A DNA stretch of 64,000 nt from an uncultured Bacteroides sp. (GCF_963675905.1 NZ_OY780936.1:2489946-2553945), one strand, 5' to 3'. Shown: positions 46,955 to 57,747, counted from the stretch's first letter. Program-made: numbers and translations. Notes: generated by a model from the letters alone, not told the origin.

Positions 46955-47761
46955 TTACCTTTTAATATCGCCCATCTCAACTTGATATTCTTTCCAAAGA
47001 TTGTCAACCCGGAACTTTTCAGATGGACCAAAAATATATTTAAATGCAGCATCAAATGACCATGGAATTACCTCCAATGTTGAATGATTAAATTTACGCA
47101 AAAAATCTTTGTCTTTTGTCTGAGCTATCCAATAAAGGAAAAATCCTGTAGTACGATATCCATCCATGTAAGTTCCACCTTTTGGTCTGTCTTTCGATGT
47201 AAAACCACCATTAGCCAAACGAACAGCATCAGCCATACCTTCAATAAATGTCCAGAAGGCTCCACCATCCCCGTAAGATCCGCATCCTTGTGGTTCTAAC
47301 TGATACGCATGTGTTAATTCATGATACAATACACCACGCGTTTCGAAATTTAGTTTTGCTGTATCATTTTCAGCAAAGCTTTTTTCAATCCATCTGGTAC
47401 TATATTCTATATCAATAATTGAGCCATGACCACTTTTTGCAGAAATTCCATTATAATCCTTTATTGTATATACTATATTTTCTAGTTTGGGAATGCTATC
47501 TTTAGGAGTAAAGTATAAAGTTTGCAAAACTTTCCTGGCACATTCTTTGATATACTTATCCGGATCAGGTACTATATGATTATATATTTTTGCACCTTTT
47601 GTATCTGGAGACAAATCCCTGAACTCCACGTTTCCAACGAAATAGTTATCCCACGAAGCTACTTTACGTATTTCTTTTTTTAACCTGATTTGCCCTGCAA
47701 TCTGAGCATATACAAGAATCACAAGTAGTGAACAAAAAATTGATAATACTATTTTTTTCAT
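46955..47761 (-). CDS. exported basic-secretory-protein family metallopeptidase
   Basis: 268-residue protein from the ATG at 47761 (the frame also opens at a TTG at 47770). Signal peptide KKIVLSIFCSLLVILVYAQ. Zinc site YHELTHAYQ (H147, E148, H151) with the downstream EGMADAVR (D178 as a likely third ligand), and IIDIEYSTRWIEKSF typical of the plant/bacterial basic secretory protein fold. Placed between two GH92 genes, 5 bp after the first and 28 bp before the second. A protease inside a mannosidase locus points to a glycoprotein substrate, where peptide removal would expose the glycan or the reverse. The activity itself is inferred from the motif. Confidence 0.88.
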   Translation of the reverse strand: MKKIVLSIFCSLLVILVYAQIAGQIRLKKEIRKVASWDNYFVGNVEFRDLSPDTKGAKIYNHIVPDPDKYIKECARKVLQTLYFTPKDSIPKLENIVYTIKDYNGISAKSGHGSIIDIEYSTRWIEKSFAENDTAKLNFETRGVLYHELTHAYQLEPQGCGSYGDGGAFWTFIEGMADAVRLANGGFTSKDRPKGGTYMDGYRTTGFFLYWIAQTKDKDFLRKFNHSTLEVIPWSFDAAFKYIFGPSEKFRVDNLWKEYQVEMGDIKR

Positions 47762-47766
47762 ATCAA

Positions 47767-50109
47767 TCAAAATTTACCATCAGTTAAAGAATATGCTTTT
47801 GTGTCTGAAGTCAAACATCTTTTTTTGTTGGGAGTAGAAGACATTTCAAAAAAGAGTTCTCCACCATTTATTATATCATTGTGTGTGATATATGTTTTAT
47901 CATATATTTTGCCGTTTAGTTTCACCCATTTTATGTATCTATTTTTATCACTAACCTTTGGAGCTTTTATTTCCAATGTTTTTCCATCTTTTAGGTTCAC
48001 TTTTAGATATGGAAGATAAGGTGCACCAAACACATATTGGTCAGTTCCCGGACAAACTGGATAAAATCCCATCGCTGAAAATATGTACCATGCAGACATT
48101 TGTCCGCAATCATCATTTCCACACAGTCCATTTATATTATTCTTATACATCCGGTTCATTATCTCACGAACCCAGTATTGTGTTTTCCAAGGTTGAGAAC
48201 TCCAGGCATACAAATAAGCAATGTGGTGACTGGGCTCATTTCCATGAATATAATTTCCTATTAAGCCTTCTTTAGTTACATCTTCTGTATGTTCATAAAA
48301 TTCAGCAGGGAGCTTCATCGTAAACAAAGAATCAAGATTACGAATAAATTTCTTATCTCCTCCCATAGCAGTAATAAGACCGTTAACATCATGCGGCACA
48401 TAGAAAGAATAATTCCACGAATTGCCTTCAATAAATCCTTCTCCGGAAGTACTTAACATGCTAAACTTCTTTTTCCATTCACCACTGGCATAACGTGGAC
48501 GAGCAAATCCAATTGAACGATCAAACACATTTCTATAATTCAAAGCTCTCTGCTTGTATTTATCCGCCAATACCTTATTTCCAGCTTTTAATGCCATCTG
48601 ATAAATGGTCCAATCGTCATAAGCAAATTCCATTGTTTCAGATACAGCACTGCCATTCATTTCAAAAGGAATATATCCATATTTTAAATAGTCCTTTATA
48701 TTCTCATAATAAGGAATGTTAGAACTACTGACCATAGCAGACAGCATCTCTTCTTTATCTAAATTAGCTCCTTTAGCATAAGCATCAGATAAGACAGAAA
48801 CTGCATGATAACCAATCATACACCAATTTTCATTCCCCATTAACGACCAGACTGGTAATGCCTTATGAACACTCTGCTCGCTATGCTTCAACATAGATTT
48901 TATCATATCCGTGTTACGCTCCAGATCTAAAATGTTTAATAGCGGATGAAAAGCACGATAAGTATCCCATAAAGAGAATATTGTATAATTAGTAAAATCC
49001 TCTGCCTGGTGAATATTATGATCAGCACCTCTGTATTTTCCATCAACATCCATATAAACAGATGGATTAATCATTGTATGATACAATGATGTATAAAACA
49101 TTGAGACTTGATCTTTACTTCCTTTCACTTCAATTGTTCCCAACTCTTTTCCCCATTTGTCTTTTGCCTTTCCAGAAATCGCATCGAAAGAATAATTGGC
49201 AGCTTCTGCCTGAAGATTTTTCAAAGCCCCTTCAGTACTTACACCTGATAAGGCCACTTTTATTTCCAAATTCTGATCTGATAACTGATCAAAATTAAAA
49301 TACGCTACAATATTTCTTCCCGTTATTTCAGGAAAATTATGCTTGAGATCGAATTTACGCCAAAAACCGTTATATTTACTTTCTCCTTTTTCTACATAAC
49401 CATAATCTTTTATTGGTTTAGAAAAAGATATTGCAAAATAGGTGTAATTGGTCCTTGCCCATCCGTTGGTAATACGATAGCCGGTAAGCAAAGTATCATT
49501 TTCCACACGAAGATTCGTCCAAAGTACTTTTCCATTATAATTATAAATTCCGTGAATCAGATCAAGGATAATTCGACTATTTTCTCCTTTTGGATATGTA
49601 TACTTATGCACACCAACGTGTTCCGTAGCTGTAAGTTGAGCCTTGATTTTATAATCCTCAAGCATTACTTCATAATAGCCAGGAGATGATTTTTCTGTAG
49701 TATGAAAGAAACGAGAACGATATCCGGATCCAGGTTCCTTGGTGGTACCCGGATTTGTTTTCAATTTTCCTGTAGTTGGCATAATCAGAATATCCCCCAA
49801 GTCAGAGTGTCCGGTACCACTCAAATGGGTATGACTAAACCCAACTATTGTATTATCTCTATACTGATAACCGGCACAATATTCATAAGCATTCTTCTGA
49901 TAAATGCCATTTACATTGTGAGGAATAGTGTCTGTATCCGGACTAAGCTGTACTGCGCCAAAAGGAACACAGGCACCAGGGAAAGTATGCCCCATACCAT
50001 TCGTTCCAATAATTGGATTTACAAAATCAGTAAACTGAGATTGCCCAAAAACAGCAATTACATCTAAAAGAAAAAAGAAAGAAAGAAGCGATCGTTTCAT
50101 TATAGTCAT
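47767..50109 (-). CDS. GH92 alpha-mannosidase
   Basis: 780-residue exported enzyme. M1 (50109) or M4 (50100) can start it; the signal KRSLLSFFFLLDVIAVFGQ favours M4. GH92 segments: NPIIGTNGMGHTFPGACVPFG, LSGTGHSDLGD, SLWDTYRAFHPL, the general-acid motif HGNEPSHHIAYLYAW with Glu625 (counted from M1), and GNDDCGQMSAWYIFSAMGFYPVCPG. NEPSHH is the canonical form seen in characterised family members, so activity on common alpha-mannosidic links is likely. It follows the GH92 at 50149 by 39 bp. Confidence 0.94.
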   Translation of the reverse strand: MTIMKRSLLSFFFLLDVIAVFGQSQFTDFVNPIIGTNGMGHTFPGACVPFGAVQLSPDTDTIPHNVNGIYQKNAYEYCAGYQYRDNTIVGFSHTHLSGTGHSDLGDILIMPTTGKLKTNPGTTKEPGSGYRSRFFHTTEKSSPGYYEVMLEDYKIKAQLTATEHVGVHKYTYPKGENSRIILDLIHGIYNYNGKVLWTNLRVENDTLLTGYRITNGWARTNYTYFAISFSKPIKDYGYVEKGESKYNGFWRKFDLKHNFPEITGRNIVAYFNFDQLSDQNLEIKVALSGVSTEGALKNLQAEAANYSFDAISGKAKDKWGKELGTIEVKGSKDQVSMFYTSLYHTMINPSVYMDVDGKYRGADHNIHQAEDFTNYTIFSLWDTYRAFHPLLNILDLERNTDMIKSMLKHSEQSVHKALPVWSLMGNENWCMIGYHAVSVLSDAYAKGANLDKEEMLSAMVSSSNIPYYENIKDYLKYGYIPFEMNGSAVSETMEFAYDDWTIYQMALKAGNKVLADKYKQRALNYRNVFDRSIGFARPRYASGEWKKKFSMLSTSGEGFIEGNSWNYSFYVPHDVNGLITAMGGDKKFIRNLDSLFTMKLPAEFYEHTEDVTKEGLIGNYIHGNEPSHHIAYLYAWSSQPWKTQYWVREIMNRMYKNNINGLCGNDDCGQMSAWYIFSAMGFYPVCPGTDQYVFGAPYLPYLKVNLKDGKTLEIKAPKVSDKNRYIKWVKLNGKIYDKTYITHNDIINGGELFFEMSSTPNKKRCLTSDTKAYSLTDGKF

Positions 50110-50148
50110 TGAATTTTATCAGAAATATTTATTTAAGTTATAATCTTA

Positions 50149-52455
50149 CTATTTTTTCTCGTTCACAGAAAACGAATAAGGGAAATCCTCTTTATTAATG
50201 CCACGTTCCTTGTTCGGAGTATTGCCCATGCGGATGTTTATTTCACCACCATTTATCAGATCACTGTGTTTCAGATAATTCTTTGTATAGGTATTACCAT
50301 TAAACATCATGGATTCAATATAACGGTTACCCGAACCGTTATCGGGAGCATTGATAATCATCTCCTTTCCATTTTCAAAGGTGATGGTTGCCTTCTTAAA
50401 CAACGGAGCACCAAGAACATATTCATTTGAACCGGGGCATACAGGATAGAATCCCAGTGCAGAAAAGACATACCAAGCTGAAGTCTGGCCGTTATCCTCA
50501 TCACCACAATAACCATCAGCACTACAGGTATACATACGGTTCATCACTTCACGAAGCCAGTACTGTGCTTTCCACGGCTGACCGGCATAGTCATACATAT
50601 AAATCATGTGTTGAATAGGCTGGTTACCGTGTGCATAATTACCCATATTCATTATCTGCATTTCACGGATTTCATGGATCACGCCTCCATAGTAGCTCTC
50701 ATCAAATACCGGGGGTACAGCAAAGACAGAATCGAGCATGTTTACGAAAACTTCTTTTCCACCCATCAGGTCTATCAGTCCCTGAGGATCATGGAATACA
50801 GACCAGGTATAATGCCAGCTGTTACCTTCGGTAAAGGCATCACCCCATTTCAGAGGAGAAAAAGGAGTCATAAATTTGCCATCGGCATTCTTGCCACGCA
50901 TAAGCTTTGTTTCTTTATCAAACAGGTTCTTATAGTTCATTGCACGTTTGGCAAAAAGTTCTAATTCTTTCTTCGGACGTTTGAGTTCCTTTGCCAGTTT
51001 ATAAATACACCAGTCATCATAGGCATACTCCAGTGTGCGGGCGGCGTTCTCGTTTATTTTCACATCATAAGGAACATAGCCCAGTTTGTTGTAATATTCA
51101 TAGCCCAAACGGCCGGATGAGGAGACAGTTGGATGTACATTCTCTGTGCCATGGACAAGGCCTTTATACAAAGTCTGGAGGTCATCTACTTTCACACCTT
51201 TCATATAGGCATCGACCAGTATTGAAGCGGAGTTATTGCCAACCATACAACCACGATGGCCGGGGCTGGCCCATTCAGGGAAGAAGCCACTCTCTTTATA
51301 CGCATTGATCAGTCCTTCCTGGATTTCCTTATTTACTGACGGGAACACCATATTCAGGAATGGAAACAAACAGCGGAAGGTATCCCAGAAGCCGGAATCA
51401 GTATAAAGGTAGCCGGGAAGCACTTCACCGTTATAAGGGCTATAGTGAACTACTTTACCCGAAGCATCTGTTTCATAGAACTTACGTGGGAAAAGCATAG
51501 AGCGATACATGCAGGAATAGAATGTGCGGTACTGATCCAGTGAACCTCCTTCAACTTTTATTTTACCCAGGGCATTGTCCCATTGGTTCTTTCCTTTTGA
51601 TACCAGTTCATCAAAGCTGTCATTGCCGAGTTCTTTCATATTCAGGTGAGCCTGTTCAAAGCTGATAAAGGAAGAGGAGACTCTGGCATGAACCACTTCT
51701 CCCTTGGCTGTTCTGAAACCAATAACAGCACCGGTATGACCGGCTGTTTGTTCTGACTCCTGTTTCAATTGTCCATCGGCAAAGGTGTATTTATAAACAA
51801 ACGGTTTATCAAAAGTAATTTCAAAGTAATTTTTAAAATTGGCGGGTACTCCTCCACTGTTCTTTGTAGTATAGCCTATTATCTTGTTCTCTGCAGGAAG
51901 TATTTTAATATAAGAACCTTTATCGAAAGCATCGATCACCACAAAGGAGCTGTCACTCTTCGGGAAAGTGAAGCGGAACATGGCTGCACGTTCGGTGGGA
52001 GTTATTTCCGTCACAACATCATGGTCGGCGAGATAAACCTTATAATAATAAGGGCGAGCAATTTCTGCCTTGTGAGAAAACCAGCTTGCACGTTTATTCT
52101 GATCGAATATAGGACCACCTGTAACCGGCATTATGGAGAACTGACCGTAGTCGTTTATCCAGGGACTGGGCTGATGGGTCTGTTTAAAACCTCGGATCTT
52201 ATTTTCTGTATAAGTGTAAACCCAGCCGTCACCCATCTTGCCGGTTTGAGGTACCCAGAAATTCATTCCCCAAGGACGGGCTATGGCGGGATAGGTGTTT
52301 CCTGTGGATAACTGGTAAGTTGACTGGCTGCCAATCAAAGGATTGACGTAATCGGAGAGACTAACACCCTCGTCACTGGCAAATAATAAAGAAGGGAGTG
52401 CAACACAACTCAAAACAAAAAATAGAGCAAACTTACATACATTCTTATATTTCAT
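50149..52455 (-). CDS. GH92 alpha-mannosidase with Gln at the catalytic-acid position (locus copy)
   Basis: 768 residues from the ATG at 52455, which has AGGA 9 bp upstream; an in-frame GTG at 52479 is rejected. Signal peptide VCKFALFFVLSCVALPSLLFA. It is nearly colinear with the isolated gene at 32293, without visible gaps, and of identical length. General-acid motif HGNQPIQHMIYMYDYAG has Gln612 (codon 50620-50622); the base region is GDEDNGQTSAWYVFSALGFYPVCPG. The first enzyme gene after susD (104 bp), so it is probably expressed with the importer. Proposed to remove mannosyl-phosphate caps before the other mannosidases act. Confidence 0.93.
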   Translation of the reverse strand: MKYKNVCKFALFFVLSCVALPSLLFASDEGVSLSDYVNPLIGSQSTYQLSTGNTYPAIARPWGMNFWVPQTGKMGDGWVYTYTENKIRGFKQTHQPSPWINDYGQFSIMPVTGGPIFDQNKRASWFSHKAEIARPYYYKVYLADHDVVTEITPTERAAMFRFTFPKSDSSFVVIDAFDKGSYIKILPAENKIIGYTTKNSGGVPANFKNYFEITFDKPFVYKYTFADGQLKQESEQTAGHTGAVIGFRTAKGEVVHARVSSSFISFEQAHLNMKELGNDSFDELVSKGKNQWDNALGKIKVEGGSLDQYRTFYSCMYRSMLFPRKFYETDASGKVVHYSPYNGEVLPGYLYTDSGFWDTFRCLFPFLNMVFPSVNKEIQEGLINAYKESGFFPEWASPGHRGCMVGNNSASILVDAYMKGVKVDDLQTLYKGLVHGTENVHPTVSSSGRLGYEYYNKLGYVPYDVKINENAARTLEYAYDDWCIYKLAKELKRPKKELELFAKRAMNYKNLFDKETKLMRGKNADGKFMTPFSPLKWGDAFTEGNSWHYTWSVFHDPQGLIDLMGGKEVFVNMLDSVFAVPPVFDESYYGGVIHEIREMQIMNMGNYAHGNQPIQHMIYMYDYAGQPWKAQYWLREVMNRMYTCSADGYCGDEDNGQTSAWYVFSALGFYPVCPGSNEYVLGAPLFKKATITFENGKEMIINAPDNGSGNRYIESMMFNGNTYTKNYLKHSDLINGGEINIRMGNTPNKERGINKEDFPYSFSVNEKK

Positions 52456-52559
52456 GATATATATCCTAATTTGATACACAATCTTTCACCTTAAAAACAA
52501 TTACTAATTATAAACATCCATCCACTTTCATACGAAAGTGAATGGATGATCTATACTAT

Positions 52560-54194
52560 TTACTCACTTGGATATCCCGGATTCTGTTTCAAGTTAGGAT
52601 TACTTGCTAACTGACTATAAGGAATTGGGAATATTTCAAGATTCTTATCATTTGAGGCAGTATGATCCCACCAATTTGCAGAGACAAACTTACCAAAACG
52701 AATCAAATCTGTTCTACGTTTCCCTTCGAAAATAAATTCACGAGCTCTGTCGTTAATTAATTCATCCAGAGTCAAAGTCGATGTTGTATATCTGTACTGA
52801 GCCCAGTCATCAGAATTAAAATCACGTATTCTGCATTCATTGACTAAATCAACAGCCTCTTGAGTTGCACTCCCAGCATTCTTTCTCATTAAAGCTTCAG
52901 CCTTGAAGTATTTTATTTCTGTAAGTCTGTACAATGCCCAGTCATTGCTCCAATAGTGTGGATCAGTAGATGGACCAGGTTGATATTTATTAAAACGAGC
53001 GCCACTATTTTCCTCTCCGTTATACATAGTTGATTCTGTCTTACCTTCACTTGCTCTATAAATATAATTAACAAAAGCAAGAGGTTTGTCCTTGTATTCC
53101 TCTGTTCCTAAAACTGGCTTTGTAGGATTATCATAGTAATATTGGGGGCCAATAAGCATCCAAGTTGATTTTCTTAAATCTTTAGCATCAAAATTATTAT
53201 AAGCAGAAGGAATAACAACACCTCCGTTGTTACCATTGGAAGCACCTCCATAAATATACTTTTGAGCAAAATGATAAAAATCGCCATTCCAGCCACATTT
53301 ATTTATTGATCCTTGATAATCATAAGCCAAGACAAACAAATTTTCATTTGAAGTAGTAGAGTTCGTATTACAGAATGGAGTCTTAATATCCTGATCCAAG
53401 GCTAATACTCCAGTTTGAGAGCCTACTTTATTTTGAAGAATATAATCACATGCTTTTATACAATCATCATATCGCTGGGTTCCAGACCAGACTTCAGCAT
53501 TTATATATAATTCAGCCAACATTGCATAACCGGCAGCTCTTGTTACACGTCCATTATTTGCAGAGGATAATAAAGGCAATTTATCTACATTATCAAGCAA
53601 CTCCTTCTCTATAAATTTAAAAACTTCAGTACGCTGAACAGTCGGAGGACTTACAGGAGTTCCTATTTCTGTTACGACAGGAATATTTCCAAATAAATCC
53701 ATAAGTCTAAGATAATGATATGCTCTGAAAACTTTCATTTCAGCTACAAACTGATCTTTTTCTTCTTGAGTAATTCCCATTCTTTCAGGATCTAAAGCAG
53801 CAATTCTATTTGCTGCATCTGTACATAACCCCATGCCCCAAAACATAAGTCTCCATGTATTTCCTATCGTATTTTCTCTAATATTCCAGGTATGATAATG
53901 AAGGCGAGTCCAATCTCCCCCATCGTAACCGTGACGTCCTTTGGTAGGCCAGGCTATTTGGTCTGCTGAATACTCATTCAATCGCCAGCAACCGTTTTGA
54001 CCAGTAGCTGCAGCCCATGCTCTGGCATGAGTATATGGTCTAAGCACAGCAGAGACAACTTCATCTCTGTTATTGTAGAAATTTTCTGAACTTATTCTGC
54101 TGTACATATTTTCATCCAAGTTCGTACATGAACTAGTAGCGAACAATAAGCTCACCGAAATTATGGCAAATGATAATAGTTTATTTTTTTTCAT
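52560..54194 (-). CDS. SusD-like glycan-binding lipoprotein
   Basis: 544-residue outer-membrane lipoprotein. The signal LLSFAIISVSLLFATSSC gives lipidated C23. The SusD/RagB fold is seen in EMKVFRAYHYLRLMDLFGNIPVVTE, the TPR-like helices AGYAMLAELYINAEVW, and the C-terminal INDRAREFIFEGKRRTDLIR and QNPGYPSE. It binds the glycan at the cell surface and forms the lid over the SusC barrel. It follows susC by 11 bp. Confidence 0.96.
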   Translation of the reverse strand: MKKNKLLSFAIISVSLLFATSSCTNLDENMYSRISSENFYNNRDEVVSAVLRPYTHARAWAAATGQNGCWRLNEYSADQIAWPTKGRHGYDGGDWTRLHYHTWNIRENTIGNTWRLMFWGMGLCTDAANRIAALDPERMGITQEEKDQFVAEMKVFRAYHYLRLMDLFGNIPVVTEIGTPVSPPTVQRTEVFKFIEKELLDNVDKLPLLSSANNGRVTRAAGYAMLAELYINAEVWSGTQRYDDCIKACDYILQNKVGSQTGVLALDQDIKTPFCNTNSTTSNENLFVLAYDYQGSINKCGWNGDFYHFAQKYIYGGASNGNNGGVVIPSAYNNFDAKDLRKSTWMLIGPQYYYDNPTKPVLGTEEYKDKPLAFVNYIYRASEGKTESTMYNGEENSGARFNKYQPGPSTDPHYWSNDWALYRLTEIKYFKAEALMRKNAGSATQEAVDLVNECRIRDFNSDDWAQYRYTTSTLTLDELINDRAREFIFEGKRRTDLIRFGKFVSANWWDHTASNDKNLEIFPIPYSQLASNPNLKQNPGYPSE

Positions 54195-54205
54195 AATAGT
54201 TTATT

Positions 54206-57200
54206 TTAAAATTGAACATTCAGCCCGATTGTATAACTTCTGGTAATAGGATAGCGATCTCTACTGTCAAGACCTGGAGCAAGACCTGTATCATTAACTT
54301 CCGGATCTAGCCCTTTATAACCAGTAATTGTAAAAAGATCTCTTGCTGTAAAATAAATTCTAAACTGAGGAATTCTTTTATCACCCGACTTATTTTTAAA
54401 ATTATAGCCAATAGTCAGATTGTCCAATTTTACAAAGTCACCTTTTTCAAGATAATAGTCAGAATATTGATATGTATCATTTAATGCTGCATGGGTTGTT
54501 GTTGCACTTACTAAAACATTAGTAGGTAATGTAATCTTATTGCCATAAGCAATTTCGCCTGTATTCAAAACGTCAAATCCGAATTTACCTCTAAATGAAA
54601 CTGATAAATCAAAATCTTTATATTTTAAATAATTTGACATTGACAAATAGAACTTAGGAACACCATTTCCTATAACTGCCATATCTCCATCACCAATAGC
54701 ATCAGCATGAACTTTCTCACCACTTTTATTATAGAATAACCATTCTCCAGTTTCACTAAATCCGGCAAAACGTTTGCCATAGAAATTTCCGATCTTATCT
54801 CCGGCATATGTACGAATGGAATTACCTAATGCTCCATAACCGCCAATGTCACCATATTCTTTATAGTCAACAGTATATAATTGATTAGAGAAACTTTCAA
54901 GAACATTATTTGTATGGCTAGCTGTGAAATTAGCTTTCCACATAAAATCCTTTGTTATTACTGGAATCGTATTTAATGTTACCTCAATACCTTTACTCGA
55001 AACTTCACCTACATTAGTATATATATCATTAAATATAAATGGAGGCTGTTGCGTGTTATACCATTCTAATAAATTTGATGTTTTTCTATTAAAAATATCA
55101 ATAGTACCACCAATTCTATTATTAAGGAATCCAAAATCAATACCAAAGTTCAATTCCTTTTTCTTTTCCCATTTTAACTCAGGATTTGGGTTGGAAGTAG
55201 GTCCGTAAGTTTGTACCCATTTTCCATTCGGTCCCAGATAAAAACCTCCTGTACCAAGCTGTACTATAGAATTATAACGTCCGATTCCTGAATTACCTGT
55301 TTCTCCGTACCCTAATCTGACTTTCAACATATTTAAGAAGGAAAATTGTTTCATAAACTGTTCATTAGATACATTCCATGCTATTGAAGCTGATGGAAAA
55401 TTTCCCCATTTATTGTTTTTACCAAATTTTGTTGATCCTTCATGACGAAGAGAAAATTGAGCTACATAACGATTATCATATGAATAATTAAGACGACCAA
55501 AAAAAGCGATAAGTTTATCGTCCTGTTTCTCTGAGTACATACCAGCTTTACCACTACCTAACCAACTTCCAGATCCTATATCATCATCTTCTGTCACATC
55601 ATTCAGGAATCCTCTATTTTCCATTTTAAGTGCTTCCCATAAATTATATTGAAAACTGTATCCGGCAACAGCACTTATGTTATGAACACCTTTAATCAAA
55701 GATGAATATTCAATTGTAGGTTCCACTGTACCTTTTGTATCAAAATTCTCTTCCTTTCTGGCATATCCCAGACCTTCATAATTCTGCTTAGACTCCCATG
55801 AGTTAACATTTATATATTCAGAATCATGCCAGTTATCTTTCAAAAAGCTTCCGAAGATAGAAACTTTTAAATCCTTAATAAGTTCCAGCCCCACTTTTGC
55901 GCTTACTGAAGTAGTTTGCTGATTTCTTTTATTTTTATGAGCAGAAAGTCTGTTTATTGGATTTACCATTTTCTCAACTTCATCTGTTAATGCTAATGTT
56001 GGATTTAAGGTTAAAGCGGTTTCCCAGCCTCCACCACCTAACATATTGGCAGCATTGAAATTAGTTGCCATATTTACCATAGTAGTAAGTTTGTTATTAA
56101 ATCCTTTAGCATTTAACAGAACTCTAGCACCATAATTTTTACGTTCATTAGATTTACCTATACCTTCATAATCATTAAAATATACCGACGCACGATAATC
56201 TGTAACCTCATTGCCTCCACTTACAGCAAGATTATGAGAATAAGTCAAATTATCTTTATTGATTAAAGCATCATAAAAATCTGTAGAATGATCATAATCA
56301 GTCATCTGCCCAGCTTTAGGATTTGAAGGATCTTTCATATAAGCTCTATATTGATCAGCATCCAAGAAATCTGGTCTTTTAGCTACACTATGTCGCGTTA
56401 CAAAAGTAGAATAATCTATTTTAACACTCCCTTTTGCCCCTTTTTTAGTCGTCACTAATATTACACCTGCATTTGCTCTACTACCATAAATAGCAGCTGC
56501 AGAACCATCCTTTAGTACATCTATAGATTCAATATCTTCCGGTTGAAGTAAATCCATATTTCCATCAGGAATACCATCAATAACAACCAAGGGGGAAGAG
56601 CTTCCTGAAAGAGAAGTAATACCTCTTAACTGAAAAGCGACTCCAGAATTAGGATCAACACCTCCAGTTCTAGTTATTGTCAACCCAGCGACTTTACCTT
56701 CCAATAATGACATAGGATCTCTTGATCCCCCCATATTAAAATCACCAGGTTTTACAGAAACAACAGCAGTAGCAACATCTGATCTTTTCAAAGTTCCGTA
56801 TCCCACTACAACAATTTCATCAAGAGTTTTCGAGTCATCAGATAGTTCTATGGTAAGACTGGATTTATTTCCCACAGAAACGTCTTTTGTTATATAACCA
56901 ATAAATGAAATTTGAAGAACTGCTCCTGATGGCACACTAAAAGTAAAATTTCCGTTTTCATCTGTTACTGTGGCTTTCTTAGTACCTTTAACTGATACAT
57001 TTGCTCCGATAATAGATTCACCTTTTGAATCCTTTACTACACCCGAAATTTTTTTCACCTGCTGTGTAACAGAAGAGACTTCAAGATTTGTACTTCGTCC
57101 ATTCAATCCAAGCCCAAGGTTAGGCGAACCTATAGCATTAGCAGAAGTGGGAAATGTACAAGAAAAAAAAATAAAAGGTAAAATTTCCCTAATACCCAAC

Positions 57201-57259
57201 GTTTTTTTCTTCTGAAAATTGTGAAACAACAAACATCTAAACAAAACCTCTTTTTTCAT
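54206..57259 (-). CDS. SusC-like TonB-dependent glycan transporter
   Basis: 1017-residue outer-membrane importer. A long signal region (about 1-42) is followed by a carboxypeptidase-regulatory-like domain (about 70-150: ISGVVKDSKGESIIGANVSVKG). The SusC signature DEIVVVGYGT precedes the plug (to about 280, with PLVVIDGIPDG and DVLKDGSAAAIYGSRANAGV). The 22-strand barrel ends in YTIGLNVQF with terminal Phe. Partner of the SusD protein 11 bp downstream. First gene of the operon; the 993-bp region upstream should carry the HTCS binding site. Confidence 0.96.
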   Translation of the reverse strand: MKKEVLFRCLLFHNFQKKKTLGIREILPFIFFSCTFPTSANAIGSPNLGLGLNGRSTNLEVSSVTQQVKKISGVVKDSKGESIIGANVSVKGTKKATVTDENGNFTFSVPSGAVLQISFIGYITKDVSVGNKSSLTIELSDDSKTLDEIVVVGYGTLKRSDVATAVVSVKPGDFNMGGSRDPMSLLEGKVAGLTITRTGGVDPNSGVAFQLRGITSLSGSSSPLVVIDGIPDGNMDLLQPEDIESIDVLKDGSAAAIYGSRANAGVILVTTKKGAKGSVKIDYSTFVTRHSVAKRPDFLDADQYRAYMKDPSNPKAGQMTDYDHSTDFYDALINKDNLTYSHNLAVSGGNEVTDYRASVYFNDYEGIGKSNERKNYGARVLLNAKGFNNKLTTMVNMATNFNAANMLGGGGWETALTLNPTLALTDEVEKMVNPINRLSAHKNKRNQQTTSVSAKVGLELIKDLKVSIFGSFLKDNWHDSEYINVNSWESKQNYEGLGYARKEENFDTKGTVEPTIEYSSLIKGVHNISAVAGYSFQYNLWEALKMENRGFLNDVTEDDDIGSGSWLGSGKAGMYSEKQDDKLIAFFGRLNYSYDNRYVAQFSLRHEGSTKFGKNNKWGNFPSASIAWNVSNEQFMKQFSFLNMLKVRLGYGETGNSGIGRYNSIVQLGTGGFYLGPNGKWVQTYGPTSNPNPELKWEKKKELNFGIDFGFLNNRIGGTIDIFNRKTSNLLEWYNTQQPPFIFNDIYTNVGEVSSKGIEVTLNTIPVITKDFMWKANFTASHTNNVLESFSNQLYTVDYKEYGDIGGYGALGNSIRTYAGDKIGNFYGKRFAGFSETGEWLFYNKSGEKVHADAIGDGDMAVIGNGVPKFYLSMSNYLKYKDFDLSVSFRGKFGFDVLNTGEIAYGNKITLPTNVLVSATTTHAALNDTYQYSDYYLEKGDFVKLDNLTIGYNFKNKSGDKRIPQFRIYFTARDLFTITGYKGLDPEVNDTGLAPGLDSRDRYPITRSYTIGLNVQF

Positions 57260-57747
57260 AATTTAGTGTTTTTAATTATCAAACTTGATTAAAAAAAGTA
57301 TTACCTGATTAATGACAATTTTAGAGAGATTTACTGTGATTTAAAGTTATTTTTATTTCAAGACAATCAATATTTAAAAAGCTAATGTTTTTGCAACACA
57401 TTAATTTCTATCTAAAACTCATCGAACCTGATTCACAAACTTATCAAGCTAAGACCAAATAACGATTGCTATATTTGACAAAAGAGTATCTTTTCATGCA
57501 ATTGAGTGATTAAGATATCATTTTGGCCAATTAGGACACCTTTTACTAAGGTATATTGTAAGTGTCTCTACGGATCACGCCTAAACAATCTGATTCTTTT
57601 TCAGATAATATTGTTATTGAAATGAAATCCGGACAACAGATTTATCCATTTATATAATACAGTTATGCAGTCCGTATGAGTGATGTAAATCATACGTTGC
57701 AGCCAAAGCATTTTATTTCGTTTGTTATTTAATTTTTTCAGCAAAAC

